Numbered from the stretch's first letter, positions 50,953 to 60,744 are shown. The stretch is DNA of 64,000 nucleotides from Amycolatopsis azurea DSM 43854 (GCF_001995215.1 NZ_MUXN01000003.1:1-64000), one strand, 5' to 3'. Translations and numbers: made by a program. The notes: generated from the sequence alone by a model not told the origin.

Positions 50953-51831
50953 GTGTCCGTAATCCCTTCGCTCCGGCGGATCGCCACCAACGGCATCCGA
51001 GCCAACGTGGCCGTCGCCGGCTCCGGGCCGGCGGTCCTGCTGCTGCACGGCTTTCCGCACACCTGGCGGCTGTGGACCGAGGTCATCGGCCCGCTGGCCG
51101 AGCACCATCGGGTCATCGCCCCGGATCTGCGCGGGCTCGGCGCCAGCACCCGCGCGGCGGAGGGCTACGACGCGGGCACGCTGGCCGCCGACGCCGAAGG
51201 CATCCTCGACGCCCTCGCGGAACCCGATGCGGCCGTGGTCGCCATCGACGCCGGCACCCCGGTCGCCTTCCTGCTCGCGATGCGGCGGCCGGACCTGGTG
51301 CGGCGCCTGGTCGTGATGGAGTCGCTGCTGGGTTCCCTGCCCGGCGCCGAGGACTTCCTCACCGGCGGCCCGCCGTGGTGGTTCGGGTTCCACTCCGTTC
51401 CCGGTCTGGGCGAATCGGTCCTGATCGGACACGAAGCGGAGTACCTCGACTGGTTCCTCACCGCGGGCACCCACGGCCGCGGCGTACCGCCGGAGATCCG
51501 CGACGCCTTCGTCAGCGCCTACACAGGACACGACGCCCTGCGCTGCGCCTTTTCCTACTACCGAGCCCAGCCAGCCAGCGCGCGTCAGATCAGCGAAGCG
51601 GTGGCGGGTGGCCGGCTCACCATGCCCACCATGACGATCGGCGCGCACCCGGTCGGCCGTGCGCTGGAACAGCAGCTGCGCCCCGTCGCCGACGACCTCA
51701 CCGGTCATCTCGTCGAGGATTGCGGGCACATCATTCCGCTGGACCGGCCCCGGGAACTGCTCCGCGTCCTGGCGCCCTTCCTCGCCGCCGACCTGCCGGA
51801 TCAGGCGGTCGGGCGGCCCGCTCCGGCGTAG
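50953..51831 (+). CDS. Alpha/beta hydrolase (epoxide hydrolase-like)
   Basis: 292 residues. HGFPHTWRLW is the oxyanion region, and APDLRGLGAS and IDAGTPVA (Asp nucleophile) follow epoxide hydrolase/haloalkane dehalogenase patterns. The acid/base pair near the end is DCGHIIPLDRP. It probably hydrolyses epoxides or related electrophiles, fitting control by the divergent HxlR. GTG at 50953 with GGAGG at 50944-50948. Its last 31 bp overlap the convergent peptidase gene. Confidence 0.85.
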   Translation: MSVIPSLRRIATNGIRANVAVAGSGPAVLLLHGFPHTWRLWTEVIGPLAEHHRVIAPDLRGLGASTRAAEGYDAGTLAADAEGILDALAEPDAAVVAIDAGTPVAFLLAMRRPDLVRRLVVMESLLGSLPGAEDFLTGGPPWWFGFHSVPGLGESVLIGHEAEYLDWFLTAGTHGRGVPPEIRDAFVSAYTGHDALRCAFSYYRAQPASARQISEAVAGGRLTMPTMTIGAHPVGRALEQQLRPVADDLTGHLVEDCGHIIPLDRPRELLRVLAPFLAADLPDQAVGRPAPA

Positions 51832-52928
51832 TCGTCGCCCTGCTTCCGGTAGGTGTGCACCTGCACCGCCTGCCCGGTCTGCGGGGCGTCGATCATCTGC
51901 TGGTTCCCGATGTACAGCCCGACGTGGTGGATCTTCGTGTTCGGCTCGCCGTAGAAGATCAGGTCGCCCAGCTGGGGATCGGTCACCCTGCTGACGCTGT
52001 GGTACTGCGTGTGGGCGGTGCGCATGAGCCGGACGCCCGCGCTCGCGTACGCGGCCGTCGTCAGGCCGGAGCAGTCGAAACCGGGGTCGCCGCCGCCGGT
52101 GCCGTTCCCGCCCCAGACGTACGGCAGGCCGATCTTGTCGATGGCGAAGTTGACCGCGCTCAGCGCCGCCGCGTTCGGCGGCTGCGGGCTCTGGCCGACG
52201 GTGCCGTAGACGTTCACCGTCGCGAGGGTGCGGTGCATCAGCAGCGGCGCGGGCTGCAGGGTGCTGACCGCGTTCCACCAGGTCTGGCCCTGGCCGAGGT
52301 CGCGCCCGCCCGCGCACAGGGCGCGGCCCGCGGTCAGCGTGGCGTCGTCGATGTTCTGCGGATTCGGTTTCGCGCCGCTCGCCGAGGCCTGGAACTGGTT
52401 CCACACCGCGGGGGTCAGCTGTAGCGGTCCGCTGGCGTTCGCGGACGAGACGACCTTGTTGTAGAAGTCGCGGACCTCGACGGCGCCGAGCGGGACGGTC
52501 ATCACGCCGTCGGCGTTCACACTCGAACCGGTGGCGCGGCCGTGGTCCGAGGCGATCTTCCCGAGCGCCGCCAGCGTCACCCAGGACAGCCGGCAGCCCG
52601 GCGTCTCCTTGCTCAGCGTCACGGTGGTCTTCGCGTAGCCGGTCATCGCGCGCAGCGGGATGTCGAGCCAGCCGCTGGTCTTCGAAACCCAGGCGTCGAA
52701 CTCCGTCCCCATCTGCTGCGGGACCTTCGGCTGTTCCTTCGGCATCTCCGCGGGGGCGGACGACGAAGGCGGCGGTGAGGGCGGCGTCGACGACTGGACG
52801 GCGGCGGCCTCCGTCTTCGGCTCGTCCTTCGGCGCGAAGGTGATGGCGGCGATCAAGGCGGCGCCGGCGACGACCACGGCGGCGATGATCACCGGAAGTC
52901 TGCGGCGGCGGGAGGTCTGCTGCTCCAT
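51801..52928 (-). CDS. NlpC/P60 family cell-wall peptidase
   Basis: 375 residues. An N-terminal transmembrane anchor or signal (about 12-32) and Pro/Ser-rich linker (to about 70) precede a helical domain. The C-terminal NlpC/P60 domain has IGLPYVWGGNGTGGGDPGFDCSGLTTAAYASAG with the catalytic Cys, then KIHHVGLYIGN with the catalytic His. It should cleave peptide stems of peptidoglycan outside the membrane. The ATG at 52928 overlaps the nucleoside hydrolase stop (ATGA). Its tail overlaps the convergent hydrolase by 31 bp. Confidence 0.9.
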   Translation of the reverse strand: MEQQTSRRRRLPVIIAAVVVAGAALIAAITFAPKDEPKTEAAAVQSSTPPSPPPSSSAPAEMPKEQPKVPQQMGTEFDAWVSKTSGWLDIPLRAMTGYAKTTVTLSKETPGCRLSWVTLAALGKIASDHGRATGSSVNADGVMTVPLGAVEVRDFYNKVVSSANASGPLQLTPAVWNQFQASASGAKPNPQNIDDATLTAGRALCAGGRDLGQGQTWWNAVSTLQPAPLLMHRTLATVNVYGTVGQSPQPPNAAALSAVNFAIDKIGLPYVWGGNGTGGGDPGFDCSGLTTAAYASAGVRLMRTAHTQYHSVSRVTDPQLGDLIFYGEPNTKIHHVGLYIGNQQMIDAPQTGQAVQVHTYRKQGDDYAGAGRPTA

Positions 52929-53887
52929 CACCGGCTCCCGGTGAGGGAGCCGAGGACGAACTCGCGGAAGGCGTCGACATCGGTGGTCAGCGCGACGTCG
53001 ATGGTGCGGCCCGGTACGGCCTGCGGATCGGTGCTTCGCAGCCTTCGCCGGTCCACGAGTGTCGCGCCGCGCGCTGGGCCGAAGCCGCACTCGACGTCCA
53101 CGGGGTACGACTCGGTGTGGAGGATGCCCGGCCGGATCGCTTCGGCCACCGCCACCGCGTCGTGCATGACCATCCCGGGGAAACCGAGGATCGGGGTGTA
53201 GTGCTCGACGTAGGTCGGGGTCAGCGCTTCGAGTGCCGCGCCGAGCGGGCCGGACGCGGCGAGCTTGCCGAGCCAGCCGGTGTCGACCGAGCACTGGTGC
53301 GTGATGTCCAGCGGCACCAGCACCGTCGGGATGTCCCCGTCGACCAGCACCCGGCGCGCGGCTTCGGGGTCGCTCCAGATGTTGAACTCGGCGGCCGTGG
53401 TGGAGTTCCCCTTGGTCACCCCGCCGCCCATGATGACGATCCGGCCGATCTTCTCGCGGACCTCCGGATGCGCCGCCAGCAGCAGCGCGATGTTCGTGAG
53501 CGGGCCGATCGGGGCGATGGTCACCGGTTCGTCGGCGGCCTCCAGCAGATCCACCAGCAGGCGGACGGCGCCGCGTTCGTCGAGCGGGCGCTTCGCCTCC
53601 GGCAGTGTGCCCGCGTGGCCGGACAGGCCGTCCTCACCGTGGACGAACCCGGCGGGTTTGGCGTTGTCGTAGACCAGCGGACGCGAGGCGCCGGCAGCGA
53701 CGGGAACGTCTTCGCAGCCGAAGAGCTGCAACAGGCGGCGCGCGTTCGCGGTGGTGTGACTCAGCGGGACGTTGCCGAACACCGTGGTCACACCGAGCAG
53801 GTCTACGTCCTCGGACTGCGTGGCCAGTGCCAGCGCGAAGGCGTCGTCGACCCCCGGGTCGGTGTCGATGATCAGCTTGGTGCCCAT
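52928..53887 (-). CDS. Inosine-uridine preferring nucleoside hydrolase
   Basis: 319 residues. The hallmark DTDPGVDDAFALALA opens the protein. The Ca2+ and ribose contacts follow in IAPIGPLTNIAL, IVIMGGG, AEFNIWSDPEAARRV and MHDAVAVA. It hydrolyses nucleosides to free base and ribose. ATG at 53887 has GGGGAG upstream. Coupling to a peptidoglycan peptidase through an ATGA overlap is unexpected and may only reflect compaction. Confidence 0.92.
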   Translation of the reverse strand: MGTKLIIDTDPGVDDAFALALATQSEDVDLLGVTTVFGNVPLSHTTANARRLLQLFGCEDVPVAAGASRPLVYDNAKPAGFVHGEDGLSGHAGTLPEAKRPLDERGAVRLLVDLLEAADEPVTIAPIGPLTNIALLLAAHPEVREKIGRIVIMGGGVTKGNSTTAAEFNIWSDPEAARRVLVDGDIPTVLVPLDITHQCSVDTGWLGKLAASGPLGAALEALTPTYVEHYTPILGFPGMVMHDAVAVAEAIRPGILHTESYPVDVECGFGPARGATLVDRRRLRSTDPQAVPGRTIDVALTTDVDAFREFVLGSLTGSR

Positions 53888-53940
53888 GCGCGTGCTCCCC
53901 TTTGCGGTCGGCGGCCTGATCACAGGTTACGGTCACCGGT

Positions 53941-54699
53941 ATGACGTCCATGTGGGGTGCGCCCGCGCTGACGCGGCTCCGTGCCTGGGGCCAGGCCCGC
54001 CGTGATCCGCGTCAGGCGAAGTTCCTGACCAAGGATTCGCTGCGCTGGGTGCTGCGGAACCGTGCGTACACGCCCTGGTACCTGGTCCGGTACTGGCGGT
54101 TGCTGAAGTTCCGCGTCGCGAACCCGCACATCATCCTGCGGGGGATGGTGTTCCTCGGCAAGGACGTCGAGATCCACTGCCGCCCCGGCTACGGGCGACT
54201 GGAGATCGGCCGCTGGGTGCACATCGGCGACGGCAACGCCATCCGCTGCCACGAGGGTTCGCTGCGCATCGGCGACAAGGCGGTGTTCGGGCGCCAGAAC
54301 GTGCTCAACGGCTACCTCGACATCGAGCTCGGCGCGGCCACGCTCGTCGCGGACTGGGTGTACATCTGCGACTTCGACCACGTCACCACCGACATCACCG
54401 TCCCGATCAAGGACCAGGGCATCGTGAAGTCGCCGGTGCGGATCGGGCCGGACACCTGGATCGGCACCAAGGTCTCCGTACTCAAGGGCACCCGGGTCGG
54501 CCGCGGCTGCGTCCTCGGCGCGCACGCCGTGGTGCGCGGCGACATCCCGGACTACTCGATCGCCGTCGGTTCGCCCGCCCGCGTCGTCCGGAACCGGCAG
54601 GACGACTACGCCGCCGACGCCGCCCGCCGCGAGGCCGTCGCGGACATGGCGCGCAAGGCGAACAAGGCGCTCCAGAAGACCCTGGGCGTCGATTCCTGA
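53941..54699 (+). CDS. Hexapeptide-repeat (LbH) acyltransferase
   Basis: 252 residues. Left-handed beta-helix repeats are visible through GRLEIGRWVHIGDGNAIRCHEGSLRIGDKAVFGRQNVLNGYL and PVRIGPDTWIGTKVSVLKGTRVGRGCVLGAHAVVRGDIPDYSIAVGSPARVV. These are typical of acyl- or acetyltransferases acting on sugars or cell-envelope components. No signal peptide. It is divergent from the nucleoside hydrolase and ends before the 21-bp repeat array. Confidence 0.88.
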   Translation: MTSMWGAPALTRLRAWGQARRDPRQAKFLTKDSLRWVLRNRAYTPWYLVRYWRLLKFRVANPHIILRGMVFLGKDVEIHCRPGYGRLEIGRWVHIGDGNAIRCHEGSLRIGDKAVFGRQNVLNGYLDIELGAATLVADWVYICDFDHVTTDITVPIKDQGIVKSPVRIGPDTWIGTKVSVLKGTRVGRGCVLGAHAVVRGDIPDYSIAVGSPARVVRNRQDDYAADAARREAVADMARKANKALQKTLGVDS

Positions 54700-54703
54700 A
54701 GTG

Positions 54704-54868
54704 CGTGTCGTCCGTCTGATCACGCGTGTCGTCCGTCCAAGCACAGGAGCCGTCCGTCTGAGCACATACGTCGTCCGTTTTCGTACCACCGGCGGCCGTG
54801 ATCAGGCGGACAGCATTCGTGATCAGACGGACGACACGCGTGCTTGGATGGACGACACGCGTGATTGA
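54704..54868. repeat. 21-bp iterated repeat array with inverted second half
   Basis: Four direct units with cores GTCGTCCGTC at 54707, 54728, 54749 and 54770 (slightly varied) have an exact 21-bp spacing. Three reverse units with cores like GACGGACGAC follow at 54805, 54826 and 54847, again 21 bp apart. Flanks carry TGATCACG or CAAGCAC. The whole forms a large imperfect palindrome between two convergent genes. Not CRISPR (no unique spacers). Confidence 0.9.
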
Positions 54869-54876
54869 CCGGCAGG

Positions 54877-55443
54877 CTAGCCGCGCAGCTGCTCGCGGAC
54901 CTCCATGAGCGCGAAGCCCAGGAGGTTCTGCCCGCGCCAGTAGTCGGGGCGCGTGGCGTTCTTGTCCTCGCGGGCGACGCCGCTGCCCCAGACCAGGTCC
55001 ATCTTCGACGCCTCGACGATCACCTTGTCGCCCGTGCTCAGCAGGAACTCCCGCTCCTCGGCGTGCTGGCGGAACTTCTCCAGGTTGCCATCGACGACGA
55101 CGTCGAAACGGTGCCGCTCCCACACCTCGGCGTCGAAACCGGTGACCTCGCGGCCGAGGATCTTGGCGGTCTTGGGGTCCGCCGCCTGACGGATGGCCGC
55201 CGCGGCCTCGTGATCACCGAACAGTTCGGCCTTGCCCGCCATCATGTAGTGCTCGGCCGTCGGGTACCGCTCGCCGCCCGCGACGAACGGCGCGAGCCAC
55301 CACTGGCTCAGGCAGGCCGCGTTGACCCGGCCGCTCTTGAGCGGGGTGTGGCCGTAGAAGAGCTGGTACTCGGGCTCCGCGCCGCTGTGGACCAGCTCGC
55401 GCAACGCATCGAGACTCCGGACTCCGTCGACCTTGCTCACCAT
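54877..55443 (-). CDS. NADAR-family protein (YbiA-like N-glycosidase)
   Basis: 188 residues. Family motifs are seen: FYGHTPLKSGRVNAACLSQWWLAPFVAGGERYPTAEHYMMAGKAELFGD, and the conserved WRGQNLLGFALMEVREQL near the C-terminus. NADAR domains act on ADP-ribosylated or riboflavin-type intermediates, cleaving glycosidic bonds. ATG at 55443 fits the usual length. It is divergent from ilvA, with a 95-bp promoter gap. Confidence 0.88.
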   Translation of the reverse strand: MVSKVDGVRSLDALRELVHSGAEPEYQLFYGHTPLKSGRVNAACLSQWWLAPFVAGGERYPTAEHYMMAGKAELFGDHEAAAAIRQAADPKTAKILGREVTGFDAEVWERHRFDVVVDGNLEKFRQHAEEREFLLSTGDKVIVEASKMDLVWGSGVAREDKNATRPDYWRGQNLLGFALMEVREQLRG

Positions 55444-55538
55444 GGCGACCAGTGGACCACAGACCACCGACAACCCGGTGAACCACCCACTGGACCACTC
55501 TCCGCCGTGGTCCGAGGCGGTCAGTACATTCAGCATTC

Positions 55539-56795
55539 GTGCAAGGGATCGAAACGGTGAGCGCCCGAACGGTCGAAGAGGCCGCCAAGCGATTGGCCGG
55601 GGTGGTGACCCGCACGCCGCTCGAACCGAACGAGCGGCTCTCGGCGCGGGTCGACGCCCGGGTCTGGCTCAAACGCGAAGACCTCCAGACCGTGCGCTCG
55701 TACAAGATCCGCGGCGCCTACAACTTCATCGTCCAGCTCGACGCGGAGCACCGGGAGCGCGGCGTCGTCTGCGCGAGCGCGGGCAACCACGCGCAGGGCG
55801 TCGCGTACGCGTGCCGCCGTCTCGGCGCGGACGGCCGCGTCTACGTTCCCGGCACGACTCCCCGGCAGAAGCGCGAGCGGATCGCGACACTGGGCGGCTC
55901 GCACATCGAGGTCATCGTCGTCGGCGAGACCTACGAAGACGCCTTCACCGCCGCGAAGCAGGACGCGGAGCGCACCGGCGCGACGCTGGTCCCCGCGTTC
56001 GACGCGCCGGAGACGGTCGCCGGTCAGGGCACGGTCGCGATGGAGGTCGTCGCGCAGCTCGGGTTCGTCCCGGACGTCATGGTGGTGCCGGTCGGTGGTG
56101 GCGGCCTGCTCGCGGGGATCGCCGCGTGGGCCGCGGAACGCGCGCCGGAGATGCGGATCGTCGGCGTCGAACCGGCGGGCGCGACCTGCATGGCGGCCGC
56201 GCTGGCGGCGGGCGAGCCGGTGCGGCTCGAAGCCGTAGACACGTTCGTGGACGGCGCGGCGGTCGCGCTGGCCGGATCGGTGACGTATCCGCTGGTCCGT
56301 GACGGCGGCGTCGAGCTCACCGACGTCGCCGAGGGCGCGATCTGCACGGAGATGCTCGCGATGTACCAGTCCGACGGCGTGATCGCCGAACCCGCCGGCG
56401 CGCTCGCGACCGCCGCGCTGGGCGCGACGGTGAAGATCGACCCCGGGCAGATCGTGGTGTGCGTCGTCTCCGGCGGCAACAACGACGTCAGCCGCTACGG
56501 CGAAGTGCTCGAACGGTCGCTGATCCACGAAGGACTGAAGCACTACTTCCTGGTGGGGTTCCCGCAGGAACCCGGCGCGTTGCGGCGGTTCCTCGACGAG
56601 GTCCTCGGGCCGGACGACGACATCACGCGGTTCGAGTACGTGAAGCGCAACAGCCGCGAGACCGGTCCGGCGCTGATCGGCGTCGAACTCGCGCGGCCCG
56701 GTGACCTCGAAGGACTGCTGCACCGGCTGGAGGTGAGCCCGTTGCAGGTGGAGCGGGTGGAACCGGGCAGCCCGCTCTTCCACTTCCTCGTGTGA
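55539..56795 (+). CDS. ilvA: Threonine ammonia-lyase (IlvA)
   Basis: 418 residues from GTG 55539; GTG 55557 is also possible. The PLP lysine lies in RSYKIRGA (Lys56), and the Gly-rich phosphate-binding loop is GGGGLLAGI. The C-terminal ACT-like regulatory domain (about 325-415, YFLVGFPQEPGALRRFLDEVLG) contains one repeat, consistent with biosynthetic IlvA of actinobacteria. It deaminates threonine to 2-oxobutanoate for isoleucine synthesis. It has no operon partners here. Confidence 0.92.
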   Translation: MQGIETVSARTVEEAAKRLAGVVTRTPLEPNERLSARVDARVWLKREDLQTVRSYKIRGAYNFIVQLDAEHRERGVVCASAGNHAQGVAYACRRLGADGRVYVPGTTPRQKRERIATLGGSHIEVIVVGETYEDAFTAAKQDAERTGATLVPAFDAPETVAGQGTVAMEVVAQLGFVPDVMVVPVGGGGLLAGIAAWAAERAPEMRIVGVEPAGATCMAAALAAGEPVRLEAVDTFVDGAAVALAGSVTYPLVRDGGVELTDVAEGAICTEMLAMYQSDGVIAEPAGALATAALGATVKIDPGQIVVCVVSGGNNDVSRYGEVLERSLIHEGLKHYFLVGFPQEPGALRRFLDEVLGPDDDITRFEYVKRNSRETGPALIGVELARPGDLEGLLHRLEVSPLQVERVEPGSPLFHFLV

Positions 56796-56823
56796 CGCTG
56801 CCTGGTCTAACGCCCCGCATTTA

Positions 56824-56871
56824 GTCCTCTGGATGCGGTACTTGCGCGTGCAACGACCGCATCCAGAGGAC
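56824..56871. terminator. Bidirectional terminator-like palindrome after ilvA
   Basis: 16-bp perfect inverted repeat (arm GTCCTCTGGATGCGGT) with a 16-base loop, in the gap between ilvA and a convergent NmrA gene. A half copy of its upstream arm, with flank TTTA, recurs near 63590-63612. Confidence 0.8.
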
Positions 56872-56881
56872 GGAACGCGGG

Positions 56882-57706
56882 CTAGCGGAAAGCGGCGAGG
56901 TGGGTCCGGGCCCAGGTCGCGAACGGGCGTGGTTCCCGTCCGGTGAGGTCCTGGACGGCACCCGTGACCACGGAGTCGTCGAACTCGCCCTCGGCGAAGA
57001 AGCGGAAGAACGCGTCGACGTACTTCTCCGGCATCTCCGCGCTCATCGTCACCCGGGCTTCGGCGTCCGGCAGCGGCTCCAGCCGCAGTTCCCGGCCCAG
57101 CAGTTCGCTCAGCACGCGGAGACGGTCGGCTGGCCGGAGCGAACCCGGACCGGTGATGGCGTACGCCCGGCCCTCGTGCCCCGGCGTGGTCAAGGACTCC
57201 GCGGCGACGGCGGCGATGTCGTACGGATCGATCGTCGCCACCGGCACGTTCGCGAACGGCTCGCGGACGACGTCCCCCGCCTGAAGCTGCGGCACCCATT
57301 GCAGCGTGTTGGACATGAACCCGCTCGGCCGCAGGAAGGTCCAAGCCAGGTCCGACGCGCGCACCGCCGCCTCTGCCGCCATGTGCATCCCCGCGACGGC
57401 GTTGTCGGGCCGCCCGCCCACGACCGAACGCGACGACAGCAGCGTCACCTGCTCGACGCCCGCGCCACGCATCACTTCGAGCGCGCCGGGCATGTCGGCG
57501 TAGCCGCCGAGCAGGAAGACCGCCCGGACGCCCTCCAACGCGGTCTTCAGGCTCGTCGGTTCGTTGAGATCGCCCATCACCCCTTCGACGCCGTCGGGCA
57601 GCGGCCGCGGTGTGCGGACCAGCGCTCTGACGGAATGTCCGTCGCGGGTCAGGATGCCGGTCAGTTCCGAGCCGACGTTCCCGCCTGCCCCGGTCACCAA
57701 GATCAT
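56882..57706 (-). CDS. NmrA-like NAD(P)-binding protein
   Basis: 274 residues. The Rossmann start MILVTGAGGNVGSELTGILTRDG is followed by LLSSRSVVGGRPDNAVAGMHMAAEAAVRASDLAWTFLRPSGFMSN, a common NmrA/SDR-a5 pattern, and YAITGPGSLRPADRLRVLSELLG. It is a paralog of the 49083 gene and could be a redox sensor or oxidoreductase. ATG at 57706 with GGGGAG upstream; the longer frame is unlikely. It sits between convergent ilvA and the same-strand ramB gene, 76 bp downstream of the latter. Confidence 0.85.
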   Translation of the reverse strand: MILVTGAGGNVGSELTGILTRDGHSVRALVRTPRPLPDGVEGVMGDLNEPTSLKTALEGVRAVFLLGGYADMPGALEVMRGAGVEQVTLLSSRSVVGGRPDNAVAGMHMAAEAAVRASDLAWTFLRPSGFMSNTLQWVPQLQAGDVVREPFANVPVATIDPYDIAAVAAESLTTPGHEGRAYAITGPGSLRPADRLRVLSELLGRELRLEPLPDAEARVTMSAEMPEKYVDAFFRFFAEGEFDDSVVTGAVQDLTGREPRPFATWARTHLAAFR

Positions 57707-57781
57707 GAAGTTCTCCCCAGTGCGGTGGTCGCCGTCACAGACGACCGTCGTCGGCAACCCTGCCAGGGAGATCAAGACGGC

Positions 57782-59209
57782 TCAAGGCGCCTTCGGCACC
57801 GCCGGGTACGGGACGAAGGTGCTCGTGTTCTCGTCCACGGTCAGCTGCTTGCCGATCGTGGGGAACGCGCGCTGCGAACAGGCGGGCCGTTCGCAGACTT
57901 TGCAGCCCATGCCGATCGGGGTGGCCGCGGCGCGGTCGTCGAGGTCGAGCCCGGTCGAATAGATCAGCCGTTTCGCGTGCCGCAGTTCGCAGCCGAGGCC
58001 GACGGTGAAGGTCTTGCCGGGGCTGCCGTAGCCGCCGATGTTGCGCGACACCGTCCGCGCGATCCAGAAGTAGCTCTTGCCGTCGGGGAGGGTCGCGATC
58101 TGGGTGAGGATCTTGCCCGGCTGGGTGAACGCCTCGTAGATGTTCCACAGTGGACACGCGCCGCCGACGCGGGAGAAGTGGAAACCGGCCGCGGACTGGC
58201 GTTTCGACATGTTCCCGGCGCGGTCGACGCGCACGAACGAGAACGGCACCCCGCGGTTCTTCGGCCGCTGCAACGTCGAGAGCCGGTGGCAGACCGTCTC
58301 GAAGCCGACGCCGAAGTGGTCGCACAGCCGCTCGATGTCGTAGCGGAAGCGTTCCGCGCTCGCCAGGAACGGTCCGTAGGGGAGGATCAGCGCGCCGGCG
58401 AAGTAGTTCGCGAGCCCGACGCGGGCCAGTGATCGCGCGGCGGGCCCGGAGAACGCCCAGGAGTCGGCGAGTTCGGTGATCAGGTCGTCGTATTCGAGCA
58501 GGGCGATCTGCGAGGCCATCCGGAACGCCTGCTGCCCGACCCGCAGGCTCGGCGCCAGCCGCAGCACGCGTGGTCCCGGTTCGTACCGGTGCTGCTGGCC
58601 GTTGGCCTCGTCGATGCCCTCGTTCGTGACGTCGACGCCGTAGCGCTGGATGAGCGTCTCTTTCAGCGACGCGAGCACCTGGCCGCGGTGCAGCGGGATG
58701 TCGTGCGCCATCCGTTCGGCGCGTTCGTCCAGCTCGGCGACGTAGTTCTCCCGCTCGTAGAAGAAGTCGCGGACCTCTTCGTGCGGCAGCGCGGTGGCGG
58801 CGCTGCCGTGCAGGCCGAGGCCGTTCTCCATGGTCAGCGCGGCCGTGTTCTCGACGGCGTTGCGGTAGCTGCGATGCAGTTTGACCAGGGCCTGGGCGAT
58901 CGTCGGGAGGTTCGTGGCGAGGTCGTTGAGCTCGCTGTTGGTGACGTCGACGCCGAGTACCTCGTCGAGCAGCGCCTCCTTCACGTCCGCGACGAGCCGG
59001 GCGGTGTCGTTGTTCGCGAAGAACTCGGTGTCCACTCCGAACGCCTGCGTGATGCGAAGGAGCACCGGGACGGTCAGCGGACGCGAGTTGTGCTCGATCT
59101 GATTGAGGTAACTGGGTGAGATCTCCAGCACACGGGCGAGATCCGCCTGGCTCATCGACCGGCTTTCGCGCAGATGCCGCAGCTTCGCTCCGGCGAAGGT
59201 TTTGTCCAC
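57782..59209 (-). CDS. ramB: RamB-type regulator of acetate/glyoxylate metabolism
   Basis: 475 residues. The N-terminal XRE HTH is [36 protein letters not shown]. The remainder resembles the ScfR/RamB family (IrrE-related middle and a Cys-rich C-terminus, [18 protein letters not shown]). RamB controls aceA and aceB in Corynebacterium and Mycobacterium. It is divergent from aceA with a 229-bp shared promoter region that contains several TTCGCAA-like elements. GTG at 59209 begins [13 protein letters not shown], the expected N-terminus. Confidence 0.92.
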   Translation of the reverse strand: MDKTFAGAKLRHLRESRSMSQADLARVLEISPSYLNQIEHNSRPLTVPVLLRITQAFGVDTEFFANNDTARLVADVKEALLDEVLGVDVTNSELNDLATNLPTIAQALVKLHRSYRNAVENTAALTMENGLGLHGSAATALPHEEVRDFFYERENYVAELDERAERMAHDIPLHRGQVLASLKETLIQRYGVDVTNEGIDEANGQQHRYEPGPRVLRLAPSLRVGQQAFRMASQIALLEYDDLITELADSWAFSGPAARSLARVGLANYFAGALILPYGPFLASAERFRYDIERLCDHFGVGFETVCHRLSTLQRPKNRGVPFSFVRVDRAGNMSKRQSAAGFHFSRVGGACPLWNIYEAFTQPGKILTQIATLPDGKSYFWIARTVSRNIGGYGSPGKTFTVGLGCELRHAKRLIYSTGLDLDDRAAATPIGMGCKVCERPACSQRAFPTIGKQLTVDENTSTFVPYPAVPKAP

Positions 59210-59285
59210 TGAGGCCTCTCTGTCCGCAAGGTTTCCGGGCCTGAACGATTCAGTGAACGGTCAAGCACGTGGATTTTCGCTCGGC

Positions 59286-59423
59286 TTGCGAACGCGAGAT
59301 TCGCAACCTTTGCAGGATGCTACGGAAGCTTCGCAGAAATTGGCAAATTGGAGCCCTGGATCGGATTTCCCCTGTCATGTCAGGGTCGGATCAGGAAAGG
59401 CGATCACTCGCAAACTTCGCAAC
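59286..59423. promoter_or_regulatory. RamB-like boxes in the ramB-aceA promoter
   Basis: The divergent region has repeated GCAA/TTGC motifs: TTGCGAA at 59286-59292, TCGCAACCTTTGCA at 59301-59314, TCGCAG...GGCAAATTGG at 59331-59351 and TCGCAAACTTCGCAAC at 59408-59423. These resemble the AA/GCAAA-containing RamB box of corynebacteria. Exact binding sites are inferred. Confidence 0.6.
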
Positions 59424-59438
59424 ACCCGGGAGAATCCG

Positions 59439-60725
59439 ATGACTCAGCACGCGCAGCAGCTGGAGCAGGCGGCCGCCGAACTGGCCAAGCAGTGGGAGAC
59501 CGACCCCCGCTGGGCGGGCGTGAAGCGTTCGTACTCCGCGGCTGACGTGGTCAAGCTGCGCGGCAGTGTGGTCGAAGAGCACACGCTCGCCCGCCGCGGT
59601 GCGGAGAAGCTGTGGGACCTCCTGCACAACGAGGACTACGTCCACTCGCTGGGCGCCCTGACCGGTAACCAGGCCGTGCAGCAGGTCCGCGCCGGCCTCA
59701 AGGCCATCTACCTGTCCGGCTGGCAGGTCGCCGCCGACGCGAACCTCTCCGGCCAGACCTACCCGGACCAGAGCCTCTACCCGGCCAACTCGGTGCCCGC
59801 CGTCGTCCGCCGCATCAACAACGCGCTGGGCCGCGCCGACCAGATCAACTGGGCCGAGGGCAACACCGACATCGACTGGTACGCCCCGATCGTCGCCGAC
59901 GCCGAGGCCGGTTTCGGTGGCCCCCTCAACGCCTTCGAGCTGATGAAGGGCATGATCGCCGCCGGCGCCGCGGGTGTGCACTGGGAGGACCAGCTCGCTT
60001 CCGAGAAGAAGTGTGGTCACCTCGGCGGAAAGGTGCTGATCCCGACCAAGCAGCACGAGCGCACGCTGAACGCCGCCCGCCTCGCCGCGGACGTGCTCAA
60101 CGTGCCGTCGCTGATCGTCGCCCGCACCGACGCGCAGGCCGCCACGCTGATCACCAGCGACGTCGACGAGCGTGACCGCAAGTACGTCACCGGCGAGCGC
60201 ACCGCCGAGGGCTTCTACAACGTCACCAACGGCATCGACCCCTGCATCGACCGCGGTCTGGCCTACGCCGAGTACGCCGACCTGCTGTGGATGGAGACCT
60301 CCAAGCCGGACCTCGAGGTCGCCCGCCAGTTCGCCGAGGCGATCAAGGCGAAGTACCCGGACCAGATGCTGGCCTACAACTGCTCGCCGTCGTTCAACTG
60401 GAAGAAGCACCTGGACGACGCGACGATCGCGAAGTTCCAGCGCGAACTCGGCCACATGGGCTACAAGTTCCAGTTCATCACCCTGGCCGGCTTCCACGCC
60501 CTGAACTACTCGATGTTCGACCTGGCGCACGGTTACGCCCGCGAAGGCATGACCGCTTACGTCGACCTGCAGGAGCGCGAGTTCGCTTCGGAGGACCGCG
60601 GTTACACCGCCACGAAGCACCAGCGCGAGGTCGGCACCGGCTGGTTCGACAACGTCGCGACCGCGCTGAACCCGGAGAGCTCGACCACCGCGCTCAAGGG
60701 TTCCACCGAGGCCGAGCAGTTCTGA
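59439..60725 (+). CDS. aceA: Isocitrate lyase
   Basis: 428 residues, the short bacterial type I form. The catalytic motif KKCGH lies around Cys192, with upstream [24 protein letters not shown] and [16 protein letters not shown]. It splits isocitrate to glyoxylate and succinate, the first glyoxylate-shunt step. GGGAGAA precedes the ATG at 59439. It is divergent from ramB and followed by aceB. A strong hairpin separates aceA and aceB, so aceB may be partly under its own control. Confidence 0.97.
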   Translation: MTQHAQQLEQAAAELAKQWETDPRWAGVKRSYSAADVVKLRGSVVEEHTLARRGAEKLWDLLHNEDYVHSLGALTGNQAVQQVRAGLKAIYLSGWQVAADANLSGQTYPDQSLYPANSVPAVVRRINNALGRADQINWAEGNTDIDWYAPIVADAEAGFGGPLNAFELMKGMIAAGAAGVHWEDQLASEKKCGHLGGKVLIPTKQHERTLNAARLAADVLNVPSLIVARTDAQAATLITSDVDERDRKYVTGERTAEGFYNVTNGIDPCIDRGLAYAEYADLLWMETSKPDLEVARQFAEAIKAKYPDQMLAYNCSPSFNWKKHLDDATIAKFQRELGHMGYKFQFITLAGFHALNYSMFDLAHGYAREGMTAYVDLQEREFASEDRGYTATKHQREVGTGWFDNVATALNPESSTTALKGSTEAEQF

Positions 60726-60744
60726 TCCACCGCAAGTAGGTGAC

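Noticed and set aside
54704..54868. CRISPR array
   Set aside because: Units are contiguous at 21 bp without unique spacers and invert in the middle; no cas genes.
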